A stretch of DNA of 64,000 nt from contig NZ_JACSKA010000002.1 in the NCBI RefSeq assembly GCF_018617385.1, positions 186,001 to 250,000 of the forward strand, read 5' to 3'. Numbering within the stretch: the first letter of the stretch is position 1; every line of letters begins with the position of its first letter. Positions 43,397 to 51,589 of this stretch are shown piece by piece. The notes beneath the pieces were generated by a model. The model saw only the letters and a program-made list of their open reading frames with translations, did no database searches and was not told the DNA's origin. This DNA is from Exiguobacterium sp018617385. Lineage in GTDB: Bacteria > Bacillota > Bacilli > Exiguobacteriales > Exiguobacteriaceae. Both the position numbers and the translations under genes were made by a program.

Positions 43397-43796
43397 ACAG
43401 TTCAAACGTCTTCCCCGAGTCTGGGATGAATAAAATCGAGTCTCCGCTCCCCGTCTCAAATCGATAGCCCACTCGAGGAGAGAATGGATTCCATTCTCCT
43501 CCGGTCGTCGGAACGCTCTCCACGTACGTCACGTCATTGTACATTTTGTTCAACGTCTCTTCTGCCTCAGCTAACGAGTAGCTCGGAATCGAGAGCAAAA
43601 TCGCCACCACAATACTCATCACTCCGACCGACACCGCCCACGGAGTCGATGTCGGCTTTCGAAACTGTGCCAAGACTAGCAGCATGATGATCCAGCCAAT
43701 CGGTACCCCAAACGTCGCCGCATTCCCATACCACTGCGCATTGATCGTCAATAAACTGGCTATCACCACACCGCCAATCATCCACCACCACTTCAT
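43395..43796 (-). CDS. Small membrane protein, unknown
   Basis: 133 residues from the ATG at 43796 (GGAGG 8 bases upstream). Three hydrophobic segments in the first ~80 residues ('WWWMIGGVVIASLLTI', 'VPIGWIIMLLVLAQF', 'AVSVGVMSIVVAILL') and a polar C-terminal ~50 residues that may lie outside. No family recognised. It is divergent from the padR gene. Confidence 0.65.
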   Translation of the reverse strand: MKWWWMIGGVVIASLLTINAQWYGNAATFGVPIGWIIMLLVLAQFRKPTSTPWAVSVGVMSIVVAILLSIPSYSLAEAEETLNKMYNDVTYVESVPTTGGEWNPFSPRVGYRFETGSGDSILFIPDSGKTFEL

Positions 43797-43878
43797 GAAC
43801 ATCACCTCCCCTTTATTATCCTAAAATCAGGAAATGACTCAACGTTTTTTATTCGTATTGATGTATGATAACTTATAG

Positions 43879-43891
43879 TGTATGATATACA
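43879..43891. promoter_or_regulatory. Candidate PadR operator
   Basis: TGTAT-GAT-ATACA, a perfect palindrome 34 bases before padR; TGTATGATA occurs again at 43862-43870, one period of 17 bases upstream. Autoregulation is inferred. Confidence 0.5.
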
Positions 43892-43924
43892 GTATAAAGA
43901 TAAACGAATGAAGGAGGCGAAAAA

Positions 43925-44272
43925 ATGTCCGATGTAAAAGCCTCGTTGGTGACGGAGTTGCGGCGCGGTACATTGACGATTGCGGTGCTCAGCCAGTTGA
44001 AGACACCTCAATACGGCTACTCTCTCGTTCAAGCGCTACTTGATGCCGACATCAACATTGACCAGAGTACGCTTTACCCGCTCTTGCGTCGACTTGAAAA
44101 ACAAGGACTCGTCACGAGTTCCTGGGATACGACAGAGAGTCGACCACGCAAGTACTACGTGCTCAGTTCGGATGGAGTGGACATTTTGAATGAGTTGTAC
44201 GTGGAATGGATGAACATGTCGAAAACATTGACCCGTCTAATTGAAGGAGGAAATGATCATGAATCTTCGTGA
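43925..44272 (+). CDS. PadR-family transcriptional regulator
   Basis: 115 residues. Winged-helix PadR: 'RRGTLTIAVLSQLKTPQYGYSLVQAL', 'STLYPLLRRLEKQGLV' (recognition helix) and wing 'SRPRKYYVLSSDG'. AAGGAGG precedes the ATG. Its end overlaps the following membrane protein gene by 14 bases, the usual PadR/HAAS arrangement in which the regulator controls its membrane partner. Confidence 0.92.
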   Translation: MSDVKASLVTELRRGTLTIAVLSQLKTPQYGYSLVQALLDADINIDQSTLYPLLRRLEKQGLVTSSWDTTESRPRKYYVLSSDGVDILNELYVEWMNMSKTLTRLIEGGNDHESS

Positions 44273-45221
44273 TGTGTATATCGATGAAGTCACCTCTCGA
44301 ATCCCAGAGTCGATGCGGCAAGACGTCGCACTCGAATTGGAATCGACCATTGATGACATGACTGGAAATGACCCGTCTGAAGCGGCTTTATTTGAAGCAT
44401 TGCGCCAACTTGGCGACCCTCATATCCTCGCTGCTCGCTATGCGAACCGACCACTCTATCTCATCGGTCCTGCCCTCTTCACACAGTACGTGAACATCAT
44501 CAAGATTGTCTTACCGATTGCCGTCACGGTTGTCACCATTCTCTCGATCATCGGTTATTTGACCAATCCCATCGACGACACGTCTTGGAGTCAATTCTTG
44601 ATTCAAGCATTCCTTCAAACTGGGGCGGCCATCTTCAATGTCGTCGTTCAGACGCTATTCTGGATCACCCTCACATTCTTCATCATTGAGCGTGCCGTAC
44701 CTGAGGGTGAAGTGCCCTTCTCGAGTTGGAAACCTGAACAACTCAAGAAAGTAAAACCACGCTCGACCTCAATTTCTTTTGGTTCGATCTTGTTTGATAT
44801 TGTCGCCACCGTTTTGATGGTCGTATTGTACGTCAACGCCGAGCAGTTGATTCGTGTCGTCACAGATAGTGGATCCTATCCGCTACTCAATGCGTCGGTC
44901 TTGGATCAATTCTTCCCGTTTGTCATCGCCTTAGCCGCCTTTGGCATCGCCATCGCAATTTACAAATGGATCGTTCGACATTGGACAAAGCCGCTCGCCT
45001 TGTGGAACGCGCTCTTCAATATCGTATGGATTGTCGTCACGGCGCTCATTATGCTGCAACCCGATCTAATTTCGACTGAAGCGCTCTCTTTGATTGCTGA
45101 GCAAATCAACGCCGACCTCGAAACAATCAGTCGTTGGGGCGTCTGGAGTGTTTTACTCACCATCATCATCGTATGTATTCTCGATTTAGCAGAAGGTTTA
45201 ATCAAAGCGTTTCGACGTTGA
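44259..45221 (+). CDS. HAAS-domain membrane protein, PadR partner
   Basis: 320 residues from the ATG at 44259 (GGAGG 8 bases upstream). The first ~70 residues are a cytosolic HAAS-type helical domain ('YIDEVTSRIPESMRQDVALELESTIDDM', 'ALRQLGDPHILAARYANRPLYLIGP'), followed by about six membrane segments. The HAAS domain is known to accompany PadR regulators in signalling modules. Overlap with padR indicates translational coupling. Ligand or signal unknown. Confidence 0.85.
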   Translation: MNLRDVYIDEVTSRIPESMRQDVALELESTIDDMTGNDPSEAALFEALRQLGDPHILAARYANRPLYLIGPALFTQYVNIIKIVLPIAVTVVTILSIIGYLTNPIDDTSWSQFLIQAFLQTGAAIFNVVVQTLFWITLTFFIIERAVPEGEVPFSSWKPEQLKKVKPRSTSISFGSILFDIVATVLMVVLYVNAEQLIRVVTDSGSYPLLNASVLDQFFPFVIALAAFGIAIAIYKWIVRHWTKPLALWNALFNIVWIVVTALIMLQPDLISTEALSLIAEQINADLETISRWGVWSVLLTIIIVCILDLAEGLIKAFRR

Positions 45222-45299
45222 CCTCACATTCAAACGTTTCATTTCCGGGGAAAGTGGAATAGCGGAGAAGAGAACGGATTTTGAATGGGGAGGCATTTG

Positions 45300-46136
45300 A
45301 TGGGTATTCCAACAATTAAGCTACATGACGGTTATGAGATTCCAGCCATCGGACTCGGAACAGTTTATTTAAAAGGTGAAGCAGGGGTCGACGCCATCAC
45401 GTGTGCGATCCGGAACGGATATCGACTCATCGATTCGGCGATTCGCTATGACAATGAGGGTGCGGTCGGTGAAGCGGTTCGTCAATCTGGCATCCCGCGC
45501 GAACAGCTTTTCTTAACGTCAAAATTGCGCGCGCAATATTATGACTACGACCAGGCACTCGAGATGATTCGGGAGTCCCTATATCGGGCAAACCTCGACT
45601 ATTGGGATTTGTTCCTCTTGCATTGGCCAAACCCGAAACAAGACAAGTACGTCGAGGCATGGCGTGCCTTGATTCAAGCGAAGAAAAACGGATGGATCCG
45701 CTCCATTGGGGTATCGAACTTCATGCCGGAACATCTTGACCGTTTGATTGAAGAGACGGGAGAAACACCGGTCATCAATCAAATCGAGTTACACCCGTAC
45801 TTCTCGCAAGTCGAACAGCGGCAAGCTGACAAAGAACGCGGCATCATCACAGAAGCGTGGAGCCCGCTCAGTCGCGCCCGTACGGTTATTCATGACGAGA
45901 AGATCACCGAGCTCGCCAAACAAAAAGGCAAGAGCGTGTCTCAAGTCATCTTACGTTGGCACGTGCAACTTGGGGTCATCCCGCTCGCCCGCTCGTCCAG
46001 TGAGTTACACCAAAAAGAAAATCTCGACGTCTTCAACTTCGAGTTGACGGATGAAGAGATGGAGACGCTCAATGCGTTGACGAAGCAGGATGGTCGCATC
46101 GATGACCAAGATCCTCGTGAATACGAAGAGTATTAA
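45300..46136 (+). CDS. Aldo/keto reductase
   Basis: 278 residues from the ATG at 45300 (GGGGAGG 6 bases upstream). TIM-barrel AKR: 'GYEIPAIGLGT', 'YRLIDSAIRYDNEGAVGEAV' (catalytic Asp and Tyr), 'LTSKL' (Lys) and 'DLFLLHWP' (His), then 'IGVSNFMPEHL' and 'QIELHPYF'. NADPH-dependent reduction of aldehydes or ketones; substrate broad or unknown. Own terminator. Confidence 0.92.
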   Translation: MGIPTIKLHDGYEIPAIGLGTVYLKGEAGVDAITCAIRNGYRLIDSAIRYDNEGAVGEAVRQSGIPREQLFLTSKLRAQYYDYDQALEMIRESLYRANLDYWDLFLLHWPNPKQDKYVEAWRALIQAKKNGWIRSIGVSNFMPEHLDRLIEETGETPVINQIELHPYFSQVEQRQADKERGIITEAWSPLSRARTVIHDEKITELAKQKGKSVSQVILRWHVQLGVIPLARSSSELHQKENLDVFNFELTDEEMETLNALTKQDGRIDDQDPREYEEY

Positions 46137-46138
46137 TT

Positions 46139-46172
46139 AAATCGGGTTGAGCATGCGCTCAATCCGATTTTT
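46139..46172 (+). terminator. Terminator of the aldo/keto reductase gene
   Basis: AATCGG-TTGAGC stem with GCTCAA-CCGATT, four-base loop, TTTTT. Confidence 0.88.
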
Positions 46173-46209
46173 GTATATATTCTAACTAAACTACTTAAAG
46201 GAGATTCTG

Positions 46210-46611
46210 ATGCGATCCCAACAACGAAAAGACATGATTGCCTTCTTGAAACGGGAAGTCGTTCCTTATTTGCGGTCACATCAATTCCAAGGATCGTTTC
46301 CTCACTTTCGGCGCATGCAATCTGACCGAATTGATTTAGTCACCTTTCAATTCAATCGGCATGGTGGCTCGTTCATCGTCGTATTGGCTCAAGCTCCGCC
46401 CACTGGATTTCAAACATATTGGGGAGAACAAATTAGCCCACAAAAAATGACCGCCCATGATATCGACGTCGACGCACGACGAAGGCTGGGCAGTCATTCT
46501 CCAGATGAAGACGGTATTTGGTTCTTTTACGAGTCAGCTCAATCTGACCAAGACTATCTACGCGTGGTGCAACAAGTCATTGCTTCGTTTGAACAAGATA
46601 TCTTACGTTGA
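46210..46611 (+). CDS. DUF4304-like protein
   Basis: 133 residues. 'PHFRRMQSDRIDLVTFQFNRHGGSFIVVLAQA' followed by a short acidic/aromatic C-terminal region is the pattern of DUF4304 proteins, which are small cytosolic proteins without known function. AAAGGAG precedes the ATG. Single gene, convergent with metQ. Confidence 0.6.
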   Translation: MRSQQRKDMIAFLKREVVPYLRSHQFQGSFPHFRRMQSDRIDLVTFQFNRHGGSFIVVLAQAPPTGFQTYWGEQISPQKMTAHDIDVDARRRLGSHSPDEDGIWFFYESAQSDQDYLRVVQQVIASFEQDILR

Positions 46612-46623
46612 CTACGGAATTAA

Positions 46624-47442
46624 TTAAAACGCCGGAATGGCCGTCTCATCATAGTTTTCTTGCAGGAATGCACGGACTTCGTCACTTGTGAGCGCTTCGC
46701 CGAGTTTTTGGATGGCTTCGTCATCCTTGTTGTCTTCACGTGCGACAAGGGTGATGGCGAAATCGTTCTCGACGCCTTCTGTTAAGAGTGCGTCACTCTT
46801 CGGTGTCAAACCGAGTGGTGCCGCGTAAGCCGGTGTCATCAAGACCGCATCGACGTCATCGTACGCGCGCGCAAGCATCAACAAGTCGACTTCTTCAAAC
46901 TTGAAGTTTTTCGGGTTCGACGTGATATCGGCTTGTGTATAATACGTGCCTTCTTTCTCTCCGAGCTCGATCACATCATGTTGTGCGAGAAGGGAGAGCG
47001 AACGGTCGATGTTCGATACGTCGTTGGCGATCGCAATCGTTGCGCCTTCCGGGAGGTCTTCCATGTTGTCATAGTTTTTCGCGTATACGCCGTAGTTTGC
47101 GAAATAGATCGGTTCGATGGGAACGAGATTCGCATCGTTGCTGCGGTTGAACTCCTCCATGTACGGAACGTGTTGGAAGAAGTTCGCATCGACTTCTTTC
47201 GCCGCAAGTGCCGAGTTCGGTTGGACGTTGTCTCCGAGGACGACAATTTCGAGTTCGATATTGTCTTCTGCGAGCTGTTCTTTCGCGATCTCCAGCATAT
47301 CTGTCATCGGTGGGATGAGTGATGCGACTTTCAACGTCTGTGGTTCGTTCGCTTGTTCTGTTTGTGTTTCTGTGTCGTTCCCGCATGCTGCAAGGACGAG
47401 TGTGAGTGAGGCCAGAAGTGCCATCAATTTTTTCATATTCAT
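46624..47442 (-). CDS. metQ: D-methionine-type ABC transporter substrate-binding lipoprotein
   Basis: 272 residues. Lipoprotein signal with lipobox 'LAAC' (lipidated Cys20), then the NlpA/MetQ fold: 'IPPMTDMLEIAKEQL', 'LGDNVQPNSALAAKEVDANFFQHVPYMEEFN', 'DLPEGATIAIANDVSNIDRSLSLL'. It binds methionine outside the membrane and delivers it to MetNI. Last gene of the operon metN-metI-metQ. Confidence 0.93.
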   Translation of the reverse strand: MNMKKLMALLASLTLVLAACGNDTETQTEQANEPQTLKVASLIPPMTDMLEIAKEQLAEDNIELEIVVLGDNVQPNSALAAKEVDANFFQHVPYMEEFNRSNDANLVPIEPIYFANYGVYAKNYDNMEDLPEGATIAIANDVSNIDRSLSLLAQHDVIELGEKEGTYYTQADITSNPKNFKFEEVDLLMLARAYDDVDAVLMTPAYAAPLGLTPKSDALLTEGVENDFAITLVAREDNKDDEAIQKLGEALTSDEVRAFLQENYDETAIPAF

Positions 47443-47456
47443 TTCCTACTTTCTAT

Positions 47457-48119
47457 TTAGCGTTTGTCGATGATGCGTGCCACCGTCGTGCCCGTGAACT
47501 GAATCAATTGGACGAAGACGAGCATGATGAGAATCATATAGAGCATGAGTTCTGTCTGAAATTGCTGATACCCATAACGGATGGCAAAGTCACCGATGCC
47601 ACCGCCCCCGACGACCCCCATGATCGTCGAGTACGAGATAAAGCTGATGATGGATGTGGTCAAGCCAAGGACGAGACCGGACCGGGCTTCCACATATAGA
47701 AACTTAAAGATGATGTCTTTCACCGACGCTCCCATCGAGAGTGCCGCTTCAATGACCCCGCGTGGGACATCAATCAACGACTGTTCGACGAGGCGCGCAT
47801 AATGCGCGATGGCGATGATGGAGAGCGGCACCGTCGCCGCCGCCGTTCCGATGGCCGTCCCGATGATAAGCCGTGTAAATGGAATCAAAAACACGACGAG
47901 TAACAAAAACGGGAAAGACCGGACGATGTTCACGACCAGGTTGAGGACGGAGAAGACGATTTGATTCTCTAACAATTGTCCTTTACGCGAAAGGTAAAGC
48001 CACGTGCCTAACGGAAGTCCGACTAGAATCGCGGCGAGAATCGATACTCCAACCATCATGAACGTCTCGGCGATGGACTGCCAAATCTCTGATTGATAGC
48101 GCACCAAGATGTCAGGCAT
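47457..48119 (-). CDS. metI: Methionine ABC transporter permease
   Basis: 220 residues from the ATG at 48119 (AAGGTG upstream). About five membrane segments. The ABC permease EAA loop reads 'VIEAALSMGASVKDIIFKFLYVEA'. 'YSTIMGVVGGGGIGDFAIRYGYQQF' is the usual MetI end. The start overlaps the metN stop by 8 bases, and metQ follows 14 bases downstream. Confidence 0.93.
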   Translation of the reverse strand: MPDILVRYQSEIWQSIAETFMMVGVSILAAILVGLPLGTWLYLSRKGQLLENQIVFSVLNLVVNIVRSFPFLLLVVFLIPFTRLIIGTAIGTAAATVPLSIIAIAHYARLVEQSLIDVPRGVIEAALSMGASVKDIIFKFLYVEARSGLVLGLTTSIISFISYSTIMGVVGGGGIGDFAIRYGYQQFQTELMLYMILIMLVFVQLIQFTGTTVARIIDKR

Positions 48120-48858
48120 TCGATTCACCTTCCTCTCGCAACTGTTCGACGAACCAACTTGGGTTCTGATCGATGGCGACCACCCCTGTCGGCTCCCGTT
48201 CAATCGTCTCATGAACGGTACCGTCTGCCATGACGGTGACACGATGACAGATTTGACGGATGACATCCATCTCATGTGTGACGAGCACAACGGTGACGCC
48301 GAGTTTTTCATTGACTGACTGAAGGACACGCAGTACTTCCGCCGTCGTGTTCGGGTCGAGGGAAGAGGTCGGTTCATCGCACAGGAGTACACTCGGTTCG
48401 CTTGCGAGTGCTCGAGCGATGGCGACCCGTTGCTTCTGTCCCCCACTCAACTGGGAAGGATATTTATCGCGATACGCTTCGAGTCCAACGAACCGGAGAC
48501 ATTCCATCACACGCGTTTCCCATGACGCTCTCGGGCGTTTGGCAAGTTTCAGTGAATCGAGGACGTTATCAAAGACGGTCTTATTCGCGACAAGATTAAA
48601 TTGTTGAAAAATCATACCGATCCGATGTCGCTTCTTGCGAAGTTCCCGATTGGAGAGCTCGGTCAACTGGTCGCCATCGACCGTGACGCTCCCGGCATCC
48701 GGTTTCTCCAACAAATTCATCAATCGAAGAAGCGTCGACTTCCCGGCACCGCTTGCGCCGATAATGCCGTAAATCTCACCTTTTCGAATATGAAGCGATA
48801 CATCGCGAACGGCCATCTCTTGTCCATAACGCTTATGGACGGACGACAATGTGATCAT
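48112..48858 (-). CDS. metN: Methionine ABC transporter ATPase, short form without NIL domain
   Basis: 248 residues from the ATG at 48858 (AAAGGA 8 bases upstream). Walker A 'GASGAGKST' at 34-42, Q-loop 'FQQFNLV', signature 'LSGGQKQR', Walker B 'VLLCDEPTSSLD' and switch His in 'VLVTHEMD' are all present. MetN usually has about 340 residues with a C-terminal ACT-like NIL domain that binds methionine and inhibits transport. Here only ~25 residues follow the ATPase core. So feedback inhibition may be absent. Confidence 0.92.
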   Translation of the reverse strand: MITLSSVHKRYGQEMAVRDVSLHIRKGEIYGIIGASGAGKSTLLRLMNLLEKPDAGSVTVDGDQLTELSNRELRKKRHRIGMIFQQFNLVANKTVFDNVLDSLKLAKRPRASWETRVMECLRFVGLEAYRDKYPSQLSGGQKQRVAIARALASEPSVLLCDEPTSSLDPNTTAEVLRVLQSVNEKLGVTVVLVTHEMDVIRQICHRVTVMADGTVHETIEREPTGVVAIDQNPSWFVEQLREEGESNA

Positions 48859-48932
48859 GGCAGACATCCTTTCTACATCTCGTGAGTGAGTCAACCGTTT
48901 ATCATTTTAGCGAAGTAAAGAGTCGATGTCAG

Positions 48933-48950
48933 TTCATGTGCTCACATGAA
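48933..48950. promoter_or_regulatory. 18-bp perfect palindrome before metN
   Basis: TTCATGTG-CT-CACATGAA, about 75 bases upstream of the metN start, between it and the upstream terminator. No S-box or T-box is visible, so this is the best candidate operator of the methionine operon. Confidence 0.45.
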
Positions 48951-48969
48951 AAGAACCGCACTGCGGTTC
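48949..48969 (-). terminator. Terminator of the UDG-like gene
   Basis: GAACCGCA-C-TGCGGTTC; the TGA stop lies in the stem and the minus-strand tail is TTTTC. Confidence 0.6.
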
Positions 48970-49708
48970 AAAGTGGATGTCGTTTGAAGTGTTCAGCAAT
49001 ATGTCGTTTCATGGCGGCTCGATTTTCAGCAAAGATGCGATGACGATGACCGTTCCCACCAGACGGATGTGGAAACCCGCTCACCACACGTTCCTGATCC
49101 AAAAGACCTCGCTCAACCAATAACTCCACGGCTCGCCTCACGTTCACGCCCATCGGTAGGATGAGTGCATCTTGAAGATGGGCCATCTCTTCTGCGAAGA
49201 TTCCTTCTACGTATGGTCGAAACAGCTCTGTTCGAATCATATCCGGGCTCGATCCGTTATAGTTCTTGCCCTTATAAAAGACGGGATAAGGGAGGACCGC
49301 CGTGTTTTGAACAAGATGGTTCGCTGATCCAAACAAATCGAGGGAAGATTCGATTCCAAGATGATGATGTAACTCCAAATCGTCTAGCATCGTCACCAAG
49401 TTCTTTCGAATCGGACCGGAAAAACTGCCACGTTGTTTGACGGCTCGAAGCGCCTCTTCGTCTGTTGCATCCTTCAAGTCACGGATTGCCTCGAACGACT
49501 GACGCATTTGATACAAGCCTGGCGTGATTCCCGCGATGACGACTTTCGCGTTTGGATTGATGTATTCGAACGGTGCGTAATAGATGTCGAGTTGTTTCTT
49601 TTCATCACGGTCTAACAAAAAGTCTTCACTTTTTAACGTCTCTTCTTCTAAATTTGATAACTGCAAAATTTTCGATTTGTATGTGTGAAATAACTCTGTC
49701 CGCGTCAT
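48968..49708 (-). CDS. Uracil-DNA-glycosylase superfamily protein
   Basis: 246 residues. Motif A 'VVIAGITPGLYQMR' near residue 56 and a C-terminal 'SGFPHPSGGNGHR' near 212 match the two UDG superfamily motifs (GINPG and HPSPLS-type). Between them lies a helical region with 'RKNLVTMLDDL' and 'LPYPVFYKGKNY'. The fold is well supported; activity on uracil or another lesion is not shown. AAAGGAG precedes the ATG at 11 bases. Confidence 0.78.
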   Translation of the reverse strand: MTRTELFHTYKSKILQLSNLEEETLKSEDFLLDRDEKKQLDIYYAPFEYINPNAKVVIAGITPGLYQMRQSFEAIRDLKDATDEEALRAVKQRGSFSGPIRKNLVTMLDDLELHHHLGIESSLDLFGSANHLVQNTAVLPYPVFYKGKNYNGSSPDMIRTELFRPYVEGIFAEEMAHLQDALILPMGVNVRRAVELLVERGLLDQERVVSGFPHPSGGNGHRHRIFAENRAAMKRHIAEHFKRHPL

Positions 49709-49802
49709 GTAACTGACACTCCTTTCGTCTACTTTCTCTATCTCTATTTCCCTAAATCTTTGTGTGAGAAAAGTTCATCTTTCAGACAAATGCTATTCAA
49801 AA

Positions 49803-49816
49803 ATAAAGCGCTTTCA
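49803..49816 (+). promoter_or_regulatory. Candidate cre site before adh
   Basis: ATAAAGCGCTTTCA (the opposite strand reads TGAAAGCGCTTTAT), 12 of 14 positions of the cre consensus on either strand. Confidence 0.4.
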
Positions 49817-49903
49817 TTCCATTTTTTGTGCTATTCTGACGATGTGATTGAGAAGGGATTTTTCATCAGGTTCGCTAAATTCTCACAAGGAGTGTGTTCA
49901 CAC

Positions 49904-50932
49904 ATGAAAGCAGTCGTCGTCAATTCAGCAAGCAAGGCCAACATCGAAGTCGTCGAAAAGGAACTACGTCCATTACAAGCAGGCGAAGCGCTCGTCGATG
50001 TCGAGTATTGTGGCGTGTGTCACACGGACCTTCACGTCGCCGCGGGTGACTTCGGAGATGTCCAAGGACGTGTGCTCGGTCATGAAGGGATCGGGATCGT
50101 ATCTCAAATCGCCAACGATGTTACGAGTTTAAAAGTTGGAGATCGTGTCAGTATCGCTTGGATGTATCATGCATGTGGTCGTTGTGAATATTGTACGACA
50201 GGCCGGGAGACTTTCTGCCGAAACGTGCAAAATGCCGGATATAGCGTGGACGGTGGGATGGCTGAACAAAGTATCGTTGTCGCCGACTATGCCGTCAAAG
50301 TACCTGATGGATTGGATCCTGCGCAAGCTTCGAGCATCACATGTGCCGGCGTCACGACGTATAAAGCCATCAAAGTCGCAGACGTGAAGCCTGGGGAGAC
50401 GGTCGTCATCTATGGTTGTGGTGGACTCGGGAACCTAGCCATCCAATATGCGAAACACGTCTTCAACGCGCACGTCATCGCCGTGGATTTGAACGATGAT
50501 AAGCTCGAACTCGCAAAAGAGAGTGGAGCTGATTTGACGATCAACCCATCGACTGATGGAGATGCAGCTGACATCGTACAAGAGAAGTTCGGTGGGGCCC
50601 ACGCTGCTGTCGTCACAGCCGTCTCAAAAGTCGCCTTCAATTCAGCGGTCAATGCCGTCCGAGCTTGTGGGAAAGTGGTCGCGGTCGGTCTTCCTTCTGA
50701 AACGATGGACTTGAACATCCCTCGCCTCGTCCTCGATGGAATCGAAGTCGTCGGTTCACTTGTAGGGACACGGAAAGACTTAGAAGAAGCCTTCCAGTTC
50801 GGGGCAGAAGGACTCGTCGTGCCGGTCGTTCATAAACGCTGTCTACACGAGGTGCAAGACGTGTTCGAGGAAATGGAACAAGGGAAAATTCAGGGACGGA
50901 TGGTCATCGACTTCAAAAATAAAGACTGCTAA
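49904..50932 (+). CDS. Zinc-dependent alcohol dehydrogenase
   Basis: 342 residues from the ATG at 49904 (AAGGAG 11 bases upstream). Medium-chain zinc ADH: catalytic zinc ligands 'CGVCHTDLH' and 'GHEGIG', structural zinc 'CGRCEYCTTGRETFC', cofactor motif 'VIYGCGGLGNLAIQYA' with 'AVDLNDDKLELAK' (Asp favours NAD). It oxidises ethanol or reduces acetaldehyde in fermentation. The AdhA/AdhP group is the closest in style; the exact name is not certain. A cre-like site upstream suggests carbon control. Confidence 0.92.
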   Translation: MKAVVVNSASKANIEVVEKELRPLQAGEALVDVEYCGVCHTDLHVAAGDFGDVQGRVLGHEGIGIVSQIANDVTSLKVGDRVSIAWMYHACGRCEYCTTGRETFCRNVQNAGYSVDGGMAEQSIVVADYAVKVPDGLDPAQASSITCAGVTTYKAIKVADVKPGETVVIYGCGGLGNLAIQYAKHVFNAHVIAVDLNDDKLELAKESGADLTINPSTDGDAADIVQEKFGGAHAAVVTAVSKVAFNSAVNAVRACGKVVAVGLPSETMDLNIPRLVLDGIEVVGSLVGTRKDLEEAFQFGAEGLVVPVVHKRCLHEVQDVFEEMEQGKIQGRMVIDFKNKDC

Positions 50933-50934
50933 TC

Positions 50935-50961
50935 AAAACGGGGCCATGTGCCCCGTTTTGT
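50935..50961 (+). terminator. Terminator of adh
   Basis: AAAACGGGGC/GCCCCGTTTT, five-base loop. Confidence 0.88.
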
Positions 50962-50973
50962 TCTAGATTGACG

Positions 50974-51002
50974 TTGACGGGGTATAGTTGCTTTTGTATA
51001 GT
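50974..51002 (+). promoter_or_regulatory. Sigma-A promoter of the marR-type gene
   Basis: TTGACG, 17-base spacer, TATAGT; leader of about 37 bases. Confidence 0.75.
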
Positions 51003-51045
51003 TAGGAACGTCTAAAAGCCGGAAATGAAAGAGGAGTGACTTGAT

Positions 51046-51471
51046 TTGACTCCATCAACGTCAACCCGTCTGCTTGATTTATTGTCAGAGCGCAATGATC
51101 AAGTTCGACGTATGAGTGAACAATCTTGGAATGAACAAAGTGATATCCAACTCTCGAACTCGGAATGGTATATTCTCGCGACACTTTATCAGTCGAAAAG
51201 AACGATTGCCGAGGTCACGCGCAGTGTCCATATTTCTCGACAAGCGATTCATAAACTGATCAAGAACCTCGAAAGTAAAGCGCTTGTTCTCGTGACAGAC
51301 CATCCACAAAATCGAAAAGACAAATGTATCGAGTTGACCTCGCTCGGTCACACTTGTTATGAGCAAAACGAGACGCTCAAAGCACAACTTGAGCAACGGA
51401 TCCAAGAAAGCATCGGCCAAGAGGCGTTTGAACAACTGAAAACCATTCTACGCTTGGATTGGAAACTATGA
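51046..51471 (+). CDS. MarR-family transcriptional regulator
   Basis: 141 residues from a TTG with GAGGAG 11 bases upstream. Winged helix of MarR type: 'LSNSEWYILATLYQSKRTIAEVTRSVHISRQAIHKLIKNLESKALV' (recognition helix 'SRQAIHKLIKNLE') and wing 'DHPQNRKDKCIELTSLG'. It probably regulates itself or a nearby transporter or stress gene; no adjacent divergent target is obvious. Own promoter and terminator. Confidence 0.88.
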   Translation: MTPSTSTRLLDLLSERNDQVRRMSEQSWNEQSDIQLSNSEWYILATLYQSKRTIAEVTRSVHISRQAIHKLIKNLESKALVLVTDHPQNRKDKCIELTSLGHTCYEQNETLKAQLEQRIQESIGQEAFEQLKTILRLDWKL

Positions 51472-51502
51472 CCGTGTCAGCTTGATGGTGACACGGTTTT
51501 TC
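51471..51502 (+). terminator. Terminator of the marR-type gene
   Basis: ACCGTGTCA/TGACACGGT, nine-base loop, TTTTT. Confidence 0.88.
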
Positions 51503-51589
51503 ATATGCATACATGACTCGAAACGTCAACCGAGTTGACATTTCATCTTCTGAATGACTATGCTTATAGGTAAGGAAGAGGTGATCGAC

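Noticed and set aside
48112..48446. metI starting 109 codons earlier
   Set aside because: The extra part is the complement of metN in another frame; the ATG at 48119 has AAGGTG and gives the normal MetI start.
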